Source: Crambe crambe (lineage: Eukaryota; Porifera; Demospongiae; Poecilosclerida; Crambeidae). Taken from it: a stretch of DNA of 64,000 nucleotides. The stretch lies in assembly GCA_963924555.1 (NCBI GenBank), contig OZ004593.1, forward strand, positions 5,824,480 to 5,888,479, given 5' to 3'. The notes under the pieces are model-generated. The model saw only the letters and a list, made by a program, of their open reading frames with translations. It did no database searches and had not been told where the DNA came from. The translations under genes and the position numbers were made by a program. This document shows, in pieces, positions 48,820 through 59,748 of this stretch; the stretch's first letter is position 1, and every line of letters starts with the position of its first letter.

Positions 48820-51375
48820 GAAGCAACACCTTCAAAACTGAAGTTTTAGTGTACTAGTGGACTATAATAATAATGGGCATATACAATTCTTGTTTCATAG
48901 TAATCAAGCAAAGTTAAAACATGGATCAACTTCAAATATCTATCTGCTAGTTCATGAAAAGTGTGCTAAATTGTAAATGACAATTCTACAGTCACCTGTA
49001 GCTAGTTGGCATGACTTTTTTTTTGGAGGGGGGGGGGGGGAGGGAGGGTGTCACTGTGAGAAGGATGTTCCCATGAGGGAGGAAAGCTTCAATGAGGACA
49101 CATACTTTATGTTTTGTATAGAGAGAGCCTGAGGTGTCAAATTCAGTATTCAGTGGAAGTCATAAAGTCTCATGATAAGTATTTTTCATAATAATTATTA
49201 TCATGAGGCTATACACTCACTCATCTCAGGCTTGATTTAGACTTATACTATGTCAAATAACCATATAAACGGTTAATAGAGTGGTGCCCACTTTTTTGCT
49301 ACCAATGTTTCAAAGTGTGTCCCCCTCTTACGTATTTTGTCATCTGATATCACAGTTCCGATCAAAGCTATTATGTTATCTTAGTAGTGGTACTGCAGGT
49401 TATGCTATCAGTATCTGCAAGTGCCACCACCCACTCACTGAATTATATTATTATCCTACTAGCGAGTACCCGCAGAAACTCTGCGCATGCCTGCGTCCGC
49501 AAAAACTCTACACACGGAATGTGTGTGTGTCCACTCACTGGCAGTGAGTGGCTACCAGTGACATATATGAAGGGTACAAGTTATGCATGTCAAGTAAAGG
49601 TCTATTTGAGACTATTGCAAGGGCATTATCATGTCAGATTCCACTAATTGTAATGTGCAAACTTTAAGCAAGATTTAATTGTGCAAATATTTTGATTTTA
49701 ACTTGTACGCTTGAGTTTATTCTCCCTTTTCACATGCATTAATCTGTAGTGAGTCTGACTTTATTAAGTACCACAACCTGCAATAGAGGGTTGCAAGTGT
49801 TTGCATAAGGATTGATTTTCTCACGTGCAACATAGCTACGTAGCTAGTTACTCAATCCATTTCTCAACTGGAGTAAATCCTTTTAGTGATCAATTCCAAG
49901 TTGTCCCAAATTTCATTTTAACCAGTAAACAGTTCTTTGAGTGCAGAAGGATAATCAATAAGAGGTAGCTAGTCCATTGTGACAGCAGTTGAGAGCTTCA
50001 CTTGCAAACCTCAAACTTGACAATGGGGCCAAGATGCTGCTTGTTTCATTAGCACCTAGCCTATGTCTTTGTTCTTCCCTGTTAGTTTTCTCCTAATACT
50101 CTCTCTCTCCCTTCTCTCCTTCACTCTGTACCTCTCTCTTTCTCTTGCTCTTTCATCTTCTGTCAAGTGTGTTCTTCGACTTCTCTCCCTCTCTCTCCCT
50201 TGCTCTTTCATCTTCAGTGAAATGTGCTCTCTGACTTCTTTGCCTCTCTCTCTCCCTTGATCTTCTAGTTTCTGAACTTCAACTCTGCCTCTCTCTCCCT
50301 GAATTTCGCGCCATTGTATTTAAATCTGAGCATGCGCAGTCATGTCTAAGTATGCGCACATTCGTCGCAAGCTGACTTCCCATCTCTCATCTTGCTACTC
50401 TGTGGGAGTTGAATTTATCCCGCTTGTGGCTGAAACTCTAGGTGGCCTCGTGGAGGATGCTATCACCTGATGCCACCTCGTCCACCAAGCACCTTTTCGG
50501 GCATGTCGCCATTGCTCTTCGGCATGGGAATGCAAGTTTATGGCTGCGACCCTGCCCCCTGAACTGGATGGTCTTTGTTTTACTGCTGTTGTGTTTTTGT
50601 TGTTTTATTTTATCTTTCTTTTGATTTTTGTTCACTTGTTTTTTGCTTGTCCCTTGTTTGTTTGTCTTTTGGTTTCATATCATCAGAATTCAATCAAAAA
50701 CAAACAAAAAAACAACAGCATATCTGATCTGCAAAATTATTTTGTTTTTCTTTTGATTTCTGTTCACTTATTTTTTTGTTTGTCCCTCTTTTGGTTTTAT
50801 CTTTTCACAATCATCAGAATTCAATCAAAAAAAAAACAAAAAAAAAAACAACCCAGCATATCTGATCTGTTTTTGTTTTTGACTCGGGTTCGAGCCCCAA
50901 ATCAATTAGGTTTTTTTCTTTTTCTTTCTCAATTATTAACTGTGATGCATACCTTGACGTAGTGCGTATGTACGCACTGACAAGCACATTATTATATAGA
51001 TTGAATGTAAATATTACTATAAAGTGCATCATGATCCACTGTTTACATATCATTTGCAATTAAACTGTGCAGCCCATAAGTAACTTGCAGTCCCTTGAGC
51101 CTGCCTGCTGTAGTGTTTAGTGTATCACAATGACTGTATCATCATTATCTAATTATGTATCACTCTTGTTATTTCCTTGTATCATAAACATGTTATGATG
51201 TAATAGATAGACATGTGATATAGACCTCATGCTATGTAGACATTGGAAAAAGAAATTAAAGAATCCATTATAATCTAGTATCATCCATAGAGTTGGAATA
51301 CTACACCTGCCTGAGACGTGACTAACCACTGAGGACAGAGGATAATCATCTTGTGTGATAATCTAGTAGCTAACT
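48820..51375. other. Intergenic region rich in simple repeats
   Basis: No supported gene. It contains a run of 13 G at about 49028-49040 and a polypyrimidine block of CTCT-rich partial repeats at about 50092-50290. A more GC-rich segment lies at about 50410-50580 (GGTGGCCTCGTGGAGGATGC); its source was not recognised. Two T- and A-rich tandem copies lie at about 50617-50735 and 50747-50870. GGGTTCGAGCCCC near 50885 resembles a tRNA-type B box but has no tRNA fold around it. Confidence 0.5.
50617..50870. repeat. Two diverged tandem copies of a ~125-base unit
   Basis: Both copies hold TTTTGATTT(T/C)TGTTCACTT, TTTGTTTGTC, ATCATCAGAATTCAATCAAAAA and CAGCATATCTGATCTG in the same order. Poly(A)/poly(T) stretches have drifted. 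It may be a duplicated tail of a retroposed or SINE-like element, but that is not certain. Confidence 0.7.
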
Positions 51376-53799
51376 ATGGTGAGTTCTATTCAGCAGAATC
51401 AAATTCAATAAAATTATATAGCTATAGTCCTTGTTCAATCAGATTTAAGGGCAGTGGTTACTATAGCAGGTCATCTCTCAGCTTAAAAATAAACTGCTAT
51501 CCAGTGGTGTTCATTATAATCATGGTACAAGAACACTATACACTGTAAAAACAAGTGTTTACTGCACACCATTTTGTCCATATACACACACTGTTTTTGT
51601 TTTTGGTGTGTGTATTGGGACAATTTAGTGTGCAGTACACACTTTCATTTTTACAGTGCTAGAGTAGCTGAAGTAATAATTATCCATTAGGCCACTATTT
51701 ATAGAATCCTAGTTTCCTGTCCAAGAAAATATCCATAAGTGCTGCGGGCGGGCGGTTATTATAATTATTCTATTACTGCTTCGTTGTTTGTCTCAAGGGT
51801 CCTGTCTTCATCATTCACTAGTCTCGCGGCCCACGAGACTAGTCATTCACCACGGGCTTTCCCAAAAAGAGCTGCATGTGAAGCCAAATGTGCGCGCTCT
51901 ACTGCGCGCATGAGCAATGGCAGGCGCTATAGGCAGTAATAATTTTTGATGCGGTGACATTTTCAATACGCGGGCGGTGGACAGGAAACAATCATTCTAT
52001 TAATAGTGGCCTTATATATACTCTTCATAGATGTGAGGATTAATATGTTGATTCTTCTAGGTGCACAAGTTTGAAACACTTCTTTTGGGTATCTTCCTTC
52101 CTCTTGTCTCATCTCAAGGTATACTATCAAACTCTACTGGTATAGAGTGACTATCATGTATAGGGTCTGTTATGTGACTCTAGTATGATTATAAGATTAT
52201 TAACTGGCTCTGCATCATACAGAACATGATGTATGTACAATATTTCTCTTTTGTCCGATGCATGCATTTGCAGTAATCAATCCAGAATACTATTCATTTT
52301 ACTATGGCAAGTCAGTGAATGGATCAGTAAATGGATCATCTCCTACTGGAAACTGTTCCAATAGCCGCTTATCTGATGAAGTAATAACCTGTCTGCAACC
52401 AAACTCCAGCTTTCTGTTTGATGGGCATGTCCCCACACTCACTGGACTAGATGGTGACATGTGGGCAAGTCAACTACTCACAATACGATCAATAAATAGC
52501 CGTATTGATATCTCATCTTCTTTTATTGAAGAAACAGCACTTATACCTGATTCAGATAATGTAACAATTGAAAGGGTTGAAGTGGTGATGTTTAACTGTC
52601 CAGAGTCAAGTCAAAGTATCTCTCTTGAGATCTCGGTAGGAAATCAAGAGAATTTGACTTTTATAACAGAGAAAGATTTGGGATCTGTCACTTCTTGCGA
52701 CTCGTTTGTGAGAGTATGCATATCAGTCAATACTAATTCTCTTCAAGTTCTTAGGATGAGATTCCTTTCTGGGGGGCAAGACTATTTGCTTTACCTTGCT
52801 GAAGTGACTTTCTACAGTCATAATTCTACCTGCAGTTCACCAGACCGTAATTATACCAGCGGTTCACCAGAAATCATTTTTACTTCACCTACACAACCAC
52901 CAGATACCATGTCACCAGTTGTAAAAATTGCGGATACAGGCACCATCACTATAGCAGATAAAATAACTGCTGGTGTAGCTGCAGTCTTTATCATCATCAT
53001 TATTGCTATCCTCATAGCATTCCTGATCCTCTGCATAGTCTTTACCACTAAACAAAAGCACCAACTCAGACCCAAGGAGGACCACACAATCACCCACAGA
53101 CAAACACACAACCATCAACCTCCACAAAGCAGAGGACACATCAACCTGTGGTGTGAAGAGACAGGACAAGCATACTACTCCTCACTACATGACATTCAAG
53201 GAGAAGATGTCCCAGTAGATCAAGTCTACAACCACCTTGAACGAGACACTGGTCTAGTGAGGGGAGGGGCTAAGTCTTCCCGGGGGGCTACTGTAAATCG
53301 AAACAAGGCAGAGGTGGGAGCATATTCTACTGTGTCCTACAGCAAACAACCTCAAGCCTCGAAGGAAGCTGCTGTTGCTCAAGTCGTCTTTGCTACTGAC
53401 CTACAAGAAGAGGCTTCTGCTTCTGCATTATATGCTCAAGTGGATGAGAAGAGAAAGAAGAACAAGAAGAAGAGAGAGGAAGACACTCAACCCCATGAGC
53501 CAGACCACTTGTATGCACAAGTGGACAAGAAGAAGAGTAAGGAAGACAGTCCACCCTCTGAGCTAGACCAGCTATATGCTCAGGTGGACAAAAAGAGTAA
53601 GAAGAAGGAAGACAGTCCACCCCCTGAGTTAGATCAGCTGTATGCTCAGGTGGACAAGAAGAAGATGAAGAAGAGAGAGAAAGAAGAGATTGAGGAGGTA
53701 CCTCCAGGGGACGTGTACTCTGTAGTTAATAAACCTAGTGCTCCTCCAGTACCTCTCAAGTCACACCTCCTCATAAAAGAACACCAGCTTAACCACTAA
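51376..53799 (+). CDS. C11: diverged array-type receptor with hybrid 5' end
   Basis: Proposed exons are 51376-51378 (ATG alone, donor GTGAGT), 52061-52118 (58 bases, signal peptide VHKFETLLLGIFLPLVSSQ) and 52274-53799, giving 528 residues in one frame. The single-codon first exon matches the two genes downstream, not C2-C10, where Met-Leu-Lys is used. The ectodomain keeps LFDGHVPTLTGLDGDMWASQLLTI but is strongly diverged after it (SSSFIEETALIPDSDN, ISLEISVGNQENLTF). FNCPES, VTSCDSFVRVC and LYLAEVTFY are kept. The helix differs (AAVFIIIIIAILIAFLILC). The tail has YYSSLHDI, VYNHL, YSTVSY, four LYAQV modules, VYSVVNK and APPVPLK, then a slightly longer end (EHQLNH). The first YAQV module is deleted. 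Start choice is less certain than the rest. Confidence 0.75.
51541..51658. mobile_element. Short MITE with CACTGTAAAAA termini (intron 1 of C11)
   Basis: The ends CACTGTAAAAACAAGTGTTT and ACACTTTCATTTTTACAGTG are inverted repeats. Inner inverted segments (TACTGCACACCATTTTGTCC and GGACAATTTAGTGTGCAGTA) extend the arms almost to the centre. A relative is at 44748-44852. The target duplication is unclear. Confidence 0.65.
51690..52011. mobile_element. Harbinger-type MITE with TTA target duplication (intron 1 of C11)
   Basis: Terminal inverted repeats GGCCACTATTTATAGAAT and ATTCTATTAATAGTGGCC are followed inward by TTTCCTGTCC and GGACAGGAAA. TTA flanks both sides (51687-51689 and 52012-52014), the target size typical of PIF/Harbinger elements. 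The GC-rich interior is noncoding and includes a smaller palindrome (ACTAGTCTCGCGGCCCACGA then GACTAGT). The right end lies only ~50 bases before the signal exon of C11. Confidence 0.8.
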
Positions 53800-54237
53800 A
53801 TGTATATACTCATCCATCAGTTACACTGTGTGCTTCATGTCTACTTTTAACATTTTTTCATTTTCCATAGCTGCATATACGTACACATAACATAACATAG
53901 CTGCATATAAAATACACATAACTTAGCTACAATATCCATAGCTGCATATAACACAAGTAAGTGAAATAAATAAAAAAAATGTAGATTTGACCATCGCTTG
54001 AAAATATAAGGAAACAAGGGTAGGGATGAAGGATGGAAATGGGATAATCTTTGTTCTGCATATCCAGCCAACAATCCCTACAAAATATACATACATTACT
54101 GCACATGCATAATCTGAAGCTACCCGACAAAGTTTATCAAACTTTAGACAGTTATAAAAGTTGCATCACTCGATAAGGCAAGTCAGAATTTCCACCCCAC
54201 CACCAACCAAACATTTTCTGGTCATTATACAGATCAC
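53800..54237. other. Intergenic region after C11
   Basis: No supported gene. Short repeats of TAGCTGCATATA and ACACATAAC occur at 53868-53960. The sequence is otherwise unremarkable. Confidence 0.5.
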
Positions 54238-54632
54238 TGTTAATGTTGTGTGTCTCTCTCATCTTGATGGCACTATGATAGTAATGAATGAATTTTGTAA
54301 GGATTTTGGCTAACAGTTGCAAGCACTGTAGTGTTGCATGTTATGACATCTCTTCTATAGGTCATAATTATATACCCACAACTAGAGGATCTCGGCTCGA
54401 AGCATGTTCCTTCTGTTCCAGCACTCCAGCCATCTTTTACGCTGTCATTGCAGTCATCACAACAGATTTACTGGCCACAGTCATGTGGTGCGGGTTGTCA
54501 TCTGCCAAAGTTAAAATAAAAGACAGCTGTCAGACTATCACACCTTTGAACTTCAGCAAAATGAAGCATAATATTGTGGTACATACTCATCATGGTGAGA
54601 TTTCACTTCCTGTACAGCTTAGATTATTATAG
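54238..54632 (+). pseudogene. Relic P2: remnant of a short-tailed receptor
   Basis: Bases 54238-54280 (GTTAATGTTGTGTGTCTCTC, then CATCTTGATGGCACTATG) match the signal exon of the next genes but break off before its donor. After a CTTCTATAG acceptor, 54361-54632 matches the membrane exon of the gene at 54858: GGATCTCGGCTCGAAGCATG, CCAGCACTCCAGCCATCTTT and, further on, ACTTCAGCAAAATGAAGCAT. The middle of the tail is deleted and the frame is shifted. The ectodomain exon is absent, as in P1. Confidence 0.65.
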
Positions 54633-54857
54633 TCATGATACCCATTGCTAGTACTGCTGCCTGCTGCCATGATCCAGTGTGTTGCAAACAACTCAAGTGA
54701 TAAGTAAACTGTGTAATTCATTAGTGACCCAATCACTTTAGTGTAATGAAGTTAATAATTGTAGTGTTAGAACATTATCTAGAACTAATCATTGACATTG
54801 AAGGCAGAGAATAACTATTCGGCTCGAGTGCCCAAAAGAAAGAAGCTTCTGGTAACT

Positions 54858-56220
54858 ATGGTGAGTTCTAGTCAACCTTTATAGCAAACTGGATAAAATA
54901 TGAGGCATTATACAGATTGATGCTAATGTAGTATGCGTGTCTCTCATCTTGATGGCACTATGGTACACTGGCAGAGGTTAGTACAGTATTACTTTATAAT
55001 CTATATGGAGTATCATTATTCACCACCATTAATGACTTACCTAGGTGCCTTTATTCATCCTACTGCTTACACACTGACTGCTGTGACATCACTAAATGGA
55101 TCATCTGTGAACGGGAGTTGTCCTCAAGAGTGTGTAGGGAGTGATGAATTTATACTATGTGATTGCACTAATACAACATTGAATATAATTGGAGTCCTTA
55201 TTGATAGTGCCAACTATAGACATTACTCAAAGGAGAAGCACCTGGGCAAGACAACTGCTTGCTGTAAGAACAGGAAGACAGAATTATGTTATTGGGTTCA
55301 GGTTTGGGAGCAGAATTGTACTTCATGTGGTGGAACTCTATGTATTTCACTGTCCATCGTGGAACATTGGAACCGACACTATCAACATATACAATGCACT
55401 GACATTCCCCAGTTTGATTAAGCAGTTCAACAGTGCTGGGAATGTGACTCTGACTAGTAACATGGAGAACTGTGAGTCCCTCACTAGGGTATCCATTCCC
55501 TTACAAACATCAATAAATATATCGAATTACTTCGTTGAATTCACAAATTCAAATGGAATGCAAGTACATCAGGTTTATGTTGGTGAAGTAAGATTCTCTG
55601 ATCAACCTACCCCAAATCCAGAAGAAATGAGTATAACTACATATACACATTCAATCACAACCTCATCAACAATATTCATTCCACAACCAACTACAACACA
55701 ATCAAATGTAACACAACCCTCTACAACAGAACCCACTACCACAAAACCAAATACCATAATACCTCAATCAAATAATATGATGATACCAGAAGCAACTGAT
55801 GCCATAAGTAAGTATTGCAATGCTGCATGACACAAGTCAACATCTCTTCTTTCCTTAGGTCATATACCCACTACTAGAAGATCTCAGCTTGAAGTGTGTC
55901 CCTCCCCTTCCAGCACTCCAGCCATCTTGTCAGCTGTCATTGCAGTCATTGTCACAGCTCTACTGGCCACAGTCATCTTTGTGGTGGTGCAGGTTGTCAT
56001 CTGCAAGTGTCACCCATCAAAGTTCAGATCTGGAGGGACTAAGATAGCAGGAGGGGAGGGGCAGGAGTATGAGATGGTGGTGGGTGGATACGAGGGAGGT
56101 GTAGCTGTAGGTGACGACAATGGAGTCACATACATGGAAGTTGGAGAACAAAGAGGACAGTCGGGCAAACACACTTTTGAACTTCAGCAAAATGAAGCAT
56201 ATGGTACATGCTCATCATGA
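54858..56220 (+). pseudogene. Short-tailed DDR-like receptor with ITIM, ectodomain frameshift
   Basis: Exons are 54858-54860 (ATG alone), 54916-54976 (61 bases, signal peptide VVCVSLILMALWYTG), 55045-55807 (ectodomain and Thr/Pro stalk) and 55859-56220 (membrane helix and tail). The ectodomain is close to that of the kinase gene downstream (VPTIDITQRR, ELYVFHCPSWNIGTDTI, MENCESLTRVS). Near 55201-55210 it lacks 5 bases relative to the kinase gene (TTGATAGTGCC against TTGATGGTGTAGTGCC), which shifts the frame. Everything downstream stays open in the shifted frame, so the lesion is recent or a sequence error. The helix is AILSAVIAVIVTALLATVIF. The ~70-residue tail has EYEMV and VTYMEV; the latter fits the strict ITIM pattern (V-x-Y-x-x-V). 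There is no kinase. Confidence 0.7.
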
Positions 56221-56605
56221 TGAGACAACACTTTCAGTATACATACATATAGCTTAGAAGTTCAGTATACATAGCTTAGAGGCATGGTACACCATTATTA
56301 TTGATATAGTCGTGATTATTAACAAACTCCCCATTGCAACTTTAGGTACATTATCAATTGCTGCCATGTTCCATTGTAAACTTTCATTTCTTTATATAAT
56401 CAGTTATACAGTTATACAGTTCCTAGTAATTGAAAACAACTCAAGCGATAAGTAAACTGTGTACTTCATTAGTAACCCAATCACTTTACTAGTGTAGCAC
56501 AGTAAAGTTCAGAATTGTAGTGCCTTGAGTCTAATTATTGACAGATCATAAGTAACTAAGATTGAAATAGAGGATAGCCATCTTGTATGCCAAAAAGTAA
56601 GGAAT
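56221..56605. other. Intergenic region before the kinase gene
   Basis: No gene. A short direct repeat (AGTATACATA, CATAGCTTAGA) lies at 56235-56282. The last ~150 bases resemble the region before 54858 (AGTAAACTGTGTA.TTCATTAGT.ACCCAATCACTTTA), so the two genes share a duplicated upstream region. Confidence 0.55.
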
Positions 56606-59349
56606 ATGGTAAGTTCTATTCAACTTTATATAGCTAGAAGACTGGATAAAATTAAGATGAGGTAATATTATATAGACTGCTGTTAATGTGGTGTGTGTCT
56701 CTTTCATCTGGATGGCACTATGGTACACTGGCAGAGGTTAGTATTCTAATCTACTTATGAAATGAAATATCACTGTTAATGACCTACCTAGGTGCCTTTA
56801 TTCATCCTACTGCATACACACTGACTTTTGTGATATCACTAAATGGGTCATCTGTGAATGGGAGTTGTCCTCAAGAGTGTGTGGGAGGTGATGTATGTGA
56901 TTGCACTAATACAACATTGAATATAACTGGAGTCCTTATTGATGGTGTAGTGCCAACTATAGACATTACTCAAAGGAGAACCACCTGGGCAGGACAACTG
57001 CTAACTGTAAAACCAAACAGACTTGATTATGCTATTGGGTTCAGGTTTGAGAGCAGAATTATGCTTTGTGAGGTGGAACTCTATGTATTTCACTGTCCAT
57101 CATGGAATATTGGAACTGACACTATCAACATTTACAATGCACTGAAATTCCCCAATTTCATTAAGCAGTTCAACAGTGCTGGGAATGTGACTCTGACTAG
57201 CAACATGGAGAACTGTGAGTCCCTCACTAGGGTATCCATTCCCTTACAAACGACAGTAAATACATCAAATTACTTCATTGAATTCACAAATTCAAATGGA
57301 ATGGCAGTACAACATGTTTATATTGGTGAAGTAAGATTCTCTGATCAACTGATCCCAAATCCAGAAGAAATAAACACGACTACCACATATACCATGGAAA
57401 CTACAGGTTCGGATTAGTGACACATAATAACTTTATTACATTGATATTGCCTATTTACAGCTGCCTCATATACTTCCCTTCCACCACCTATCACTCCAAC
57501 CATAGTCACACAGATGTCTAATAATCCTCTCACCACTTCACAGATACCTGCCACATCCGATGGACTACAGACCACAGTTACCACAAACATGAATACACCT
57601 ATCAACACCACATCCATGTCAACCAATGAAGCACCCTTCCCTACTGTCATAGTTGGGGCTGTAGTGGGTGTCGTTTTGGGACTCCTGCTCCTAATATGTT
57701 TTGTGGTCACTATCGGATGCTTGATAAAACGGAAAAAGAAATTTCGAACTGAAGTCGAAGAACTCCAGAACATGGTACTGAATAAAGCTGATGTCAAAAT
57801 AGATGAAATTGACTCTCCAGTGAATACAACCTCACATAATAACTATAGTGGTATAGATTCTTCAATTCCTGATACTAGGATGCTAAATGATAGCACTGAG
57901 ACAGGAATGAAACTTGAAGAGTCCAAAAAAGAGGCACTTGGTCAAGATAGCAATGAAGTGAAGAATGAAATCGAAGATGAAGAACAAGTTCAGAATGAGT
58001 TTTCCTACTCAATCATTACATGTAAAGATATAGAAGAGGTTTCCCTCACTCCTGATGCCAATTCACTTCAAGAACACAGTAAACCTGATGAAGAAACATC
58101 TCTGCACAAGAATGAGCTCTGTGCATATGCAGTGGTGAATAAATCAGCCAAAACAGTGAAAGTGGAGGGGACCCATTCATCGGAGGGTTTGAGCAACCGA
58201 GAAGGAGATAGCAGAGATCATGGGAACTCTACCGATAAAAAGCTCACCGTGACTGCTCTACAGGCGAGTGGTGAAGAGCAAGAGGACGACTATGATACTA
58301 TCTACAGAGAACCCATAGAGCCCTCCCTTTTCACTAATTTAGTGATGGAAAGTAATAATACTGCCACTGACAAGGCAATGGAGAATGGAAGTGAAGAATC
58401 GGTGTATGCTTCCATATATGACATACCTGCCATTTCAGCTACTAATACTGTGAAGTTGCTGGAAATCAAACCTGAAAATATTCACAAGATAAAAACACTG
58501 GGTACTGGGAATTTTGGTAAAGTTATTCTGGCTGATACAGTGGGTTTAAGCATGAAAGATTTGAAGATGAGTGACACGGATGATGATAAGACGAAATCGA
58601 TTCGTGTTGCTGTAAAGCAGTTGAAGAAAAGTGCATCCACTTCAGGGAGAGAAGCTTTTGATAAAGAGTTGAAGTTCATGTCACGTTTAAACCACCCGAA
58701 TGTTATCCAAATCTTGGGGGCATGCACTCTAGATGATCCTTTCATCATGATAGAATATATGGAGAAGGGAGACCTCAACGAGTACCTGCTGAACTTTGAC
58801 ACCATCTCACCTGGGAATGGCCCCCCTGATGGTTTCACCATTGGCATGGGCACACTGACCAACATGTCAGCACAAATTGCTGCAGCTATGGCATATCTCT
58901 CTTCTCACAACTTTATCCATCGTGATCTTGCAACTCGCAACTGCCTTGTTGGGTCAAACCTTCAGATCAAAGTGGCAGATTTTGGAATGAGTCGAACCCT
59001 CTACAAATCTCATTATTACGTGATCAAAGGTTACGCTGTCCTACCAGTCCGCTGGATGGCAAGGGAATGCTTTTACGGTAAATTTTCAGCAAAAACAGAC
59101 GTCTGGGCATTTGGGGTGACTGTGTGGGAAATCTTTACGCTGGCAAAGGACATCCCTTACGAAGACATGGATGAGAAGGAAATTGTTGTCGATGCCACGA
59201 AGAAGGATGGAAACAGGAAACTCATGGAACAGCCAAAGAACTGTCCACAGGAAGTGTATGAAGTAATGCTAAAGTGTTGGTCAAACAACCCGAAACTTCG
59301 AGCAACTTTCAAAGAATTACACGCAGCATTATCGTCACTGGCACTCTAG
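56606..59349 (+). CDS. Receptor tyrosine kinase, DDR-like catalytic domain, array-type ectodomain
   Basis: Exons are 56606-56608 (ATG alone), 56676-56736 (61 bases), 56792-57406 and 57461-59349, giving 855 residues in one frame. The signal peptide has VVCVSFIWMALWYTG. The ectodomain parallels the array: GSSVNGSCPQEC, IDGVVPTIDITQRRTTWAGQLL, VELYVFHCPSW, ENCESLTRVS, VYIGEVRFSD. A Thr/Ser/Pro stalk precedes the helix at about 288-315 (VIVGAVVGVVLGLLLLICFV). The juxtamembrane region has candidate docking sites (FSYSII, CAYAVVNK, YDTIYREP, VYASIYDIP). All kinase motifs are present: GTGNFG near 574, VAVK lysine 612, helix-C Glu near 629, HRDLATRN near 713, DFGMSR near 733, then YYVIKGYAVLPVRWMARE and DVWAFGVTVWE. 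The DFGMSR and AVLP-RWM-E pattern is DDR-like. It should be a functional membrane kinase; the ligand is unknown. Confidence 0.88.
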
Positions 59350-59463
59350 ACATTATACAAAGTAGTAACAATTAACACTTTTTTATTGAGCACTTTGCTA
59401 ATTACAAGTATCACTCATGCAGGACCACTTAGTCAGAAAATATTTGTTTATATGTCATTATTA

Positions 59464-59748
59464 TAAAGGAAAAAATATTTATTCTAAATAAAAAAGAGAA
59501 GTAGGGATGGCTGTGTGTGGTTCAAAAAAGTTCAGCAACAAGAGAGTGAACTTCAGTCAAGTAACCCCTTACCCATCACCAACTACGAGGTAACTATAAG
59601 GGAGTGAAGTAGGAATAGTTACCTCGTAGTTGGTGATGGGTAAGGGGTTACTTGACTGAAGTTCACTCTCTTGTTGCTGAAATTTTTTGAACCGCACACA
59701 GCCATCCCTACTTCTCTTTTTTATTTAGAATAAATATTTTTCCCTTTA
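59464..59748. repeat. Long near-perfect hairpin (foldback) repeat
   Basis: Two arms of about 134 bases, with a ~17-base loop near 59598-59614, are almost exact inverse copies. The left arm reads GAAGTAGGGATGGCTGTGTG and the right CACACAGCCATCCCTACTTC; near the centre CAACTACGAGGTAACTAT meets ATAGTTACCTCGTAGTTG. Differences are a few single bases. It lies just past the kinase stop codon. It is probably a foldback MITE. A transcript would form a long double-stranded hairpin. Confidence 0.85.

Noticed and set aside
50880-50900. tRNA-type B box (GGGTTCGAGCCCC)
   Set aside because: No matching A box or cloverleaf could be traced around it, so a tRNA gene is not supported.
50063-50962. Phe/Leu/Ser-rich open frames around 50.1-51.0 kb
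   Set aside because: They come from polypyrimidine and T-rich repeats; composition alone explains them.
55189-55830. Separate gene starting at 55189 in the second frame
   Set aside because: The second frame continues the same ectodomain seen in the kinase gene, so one gene with a small deletion explains both frames better.
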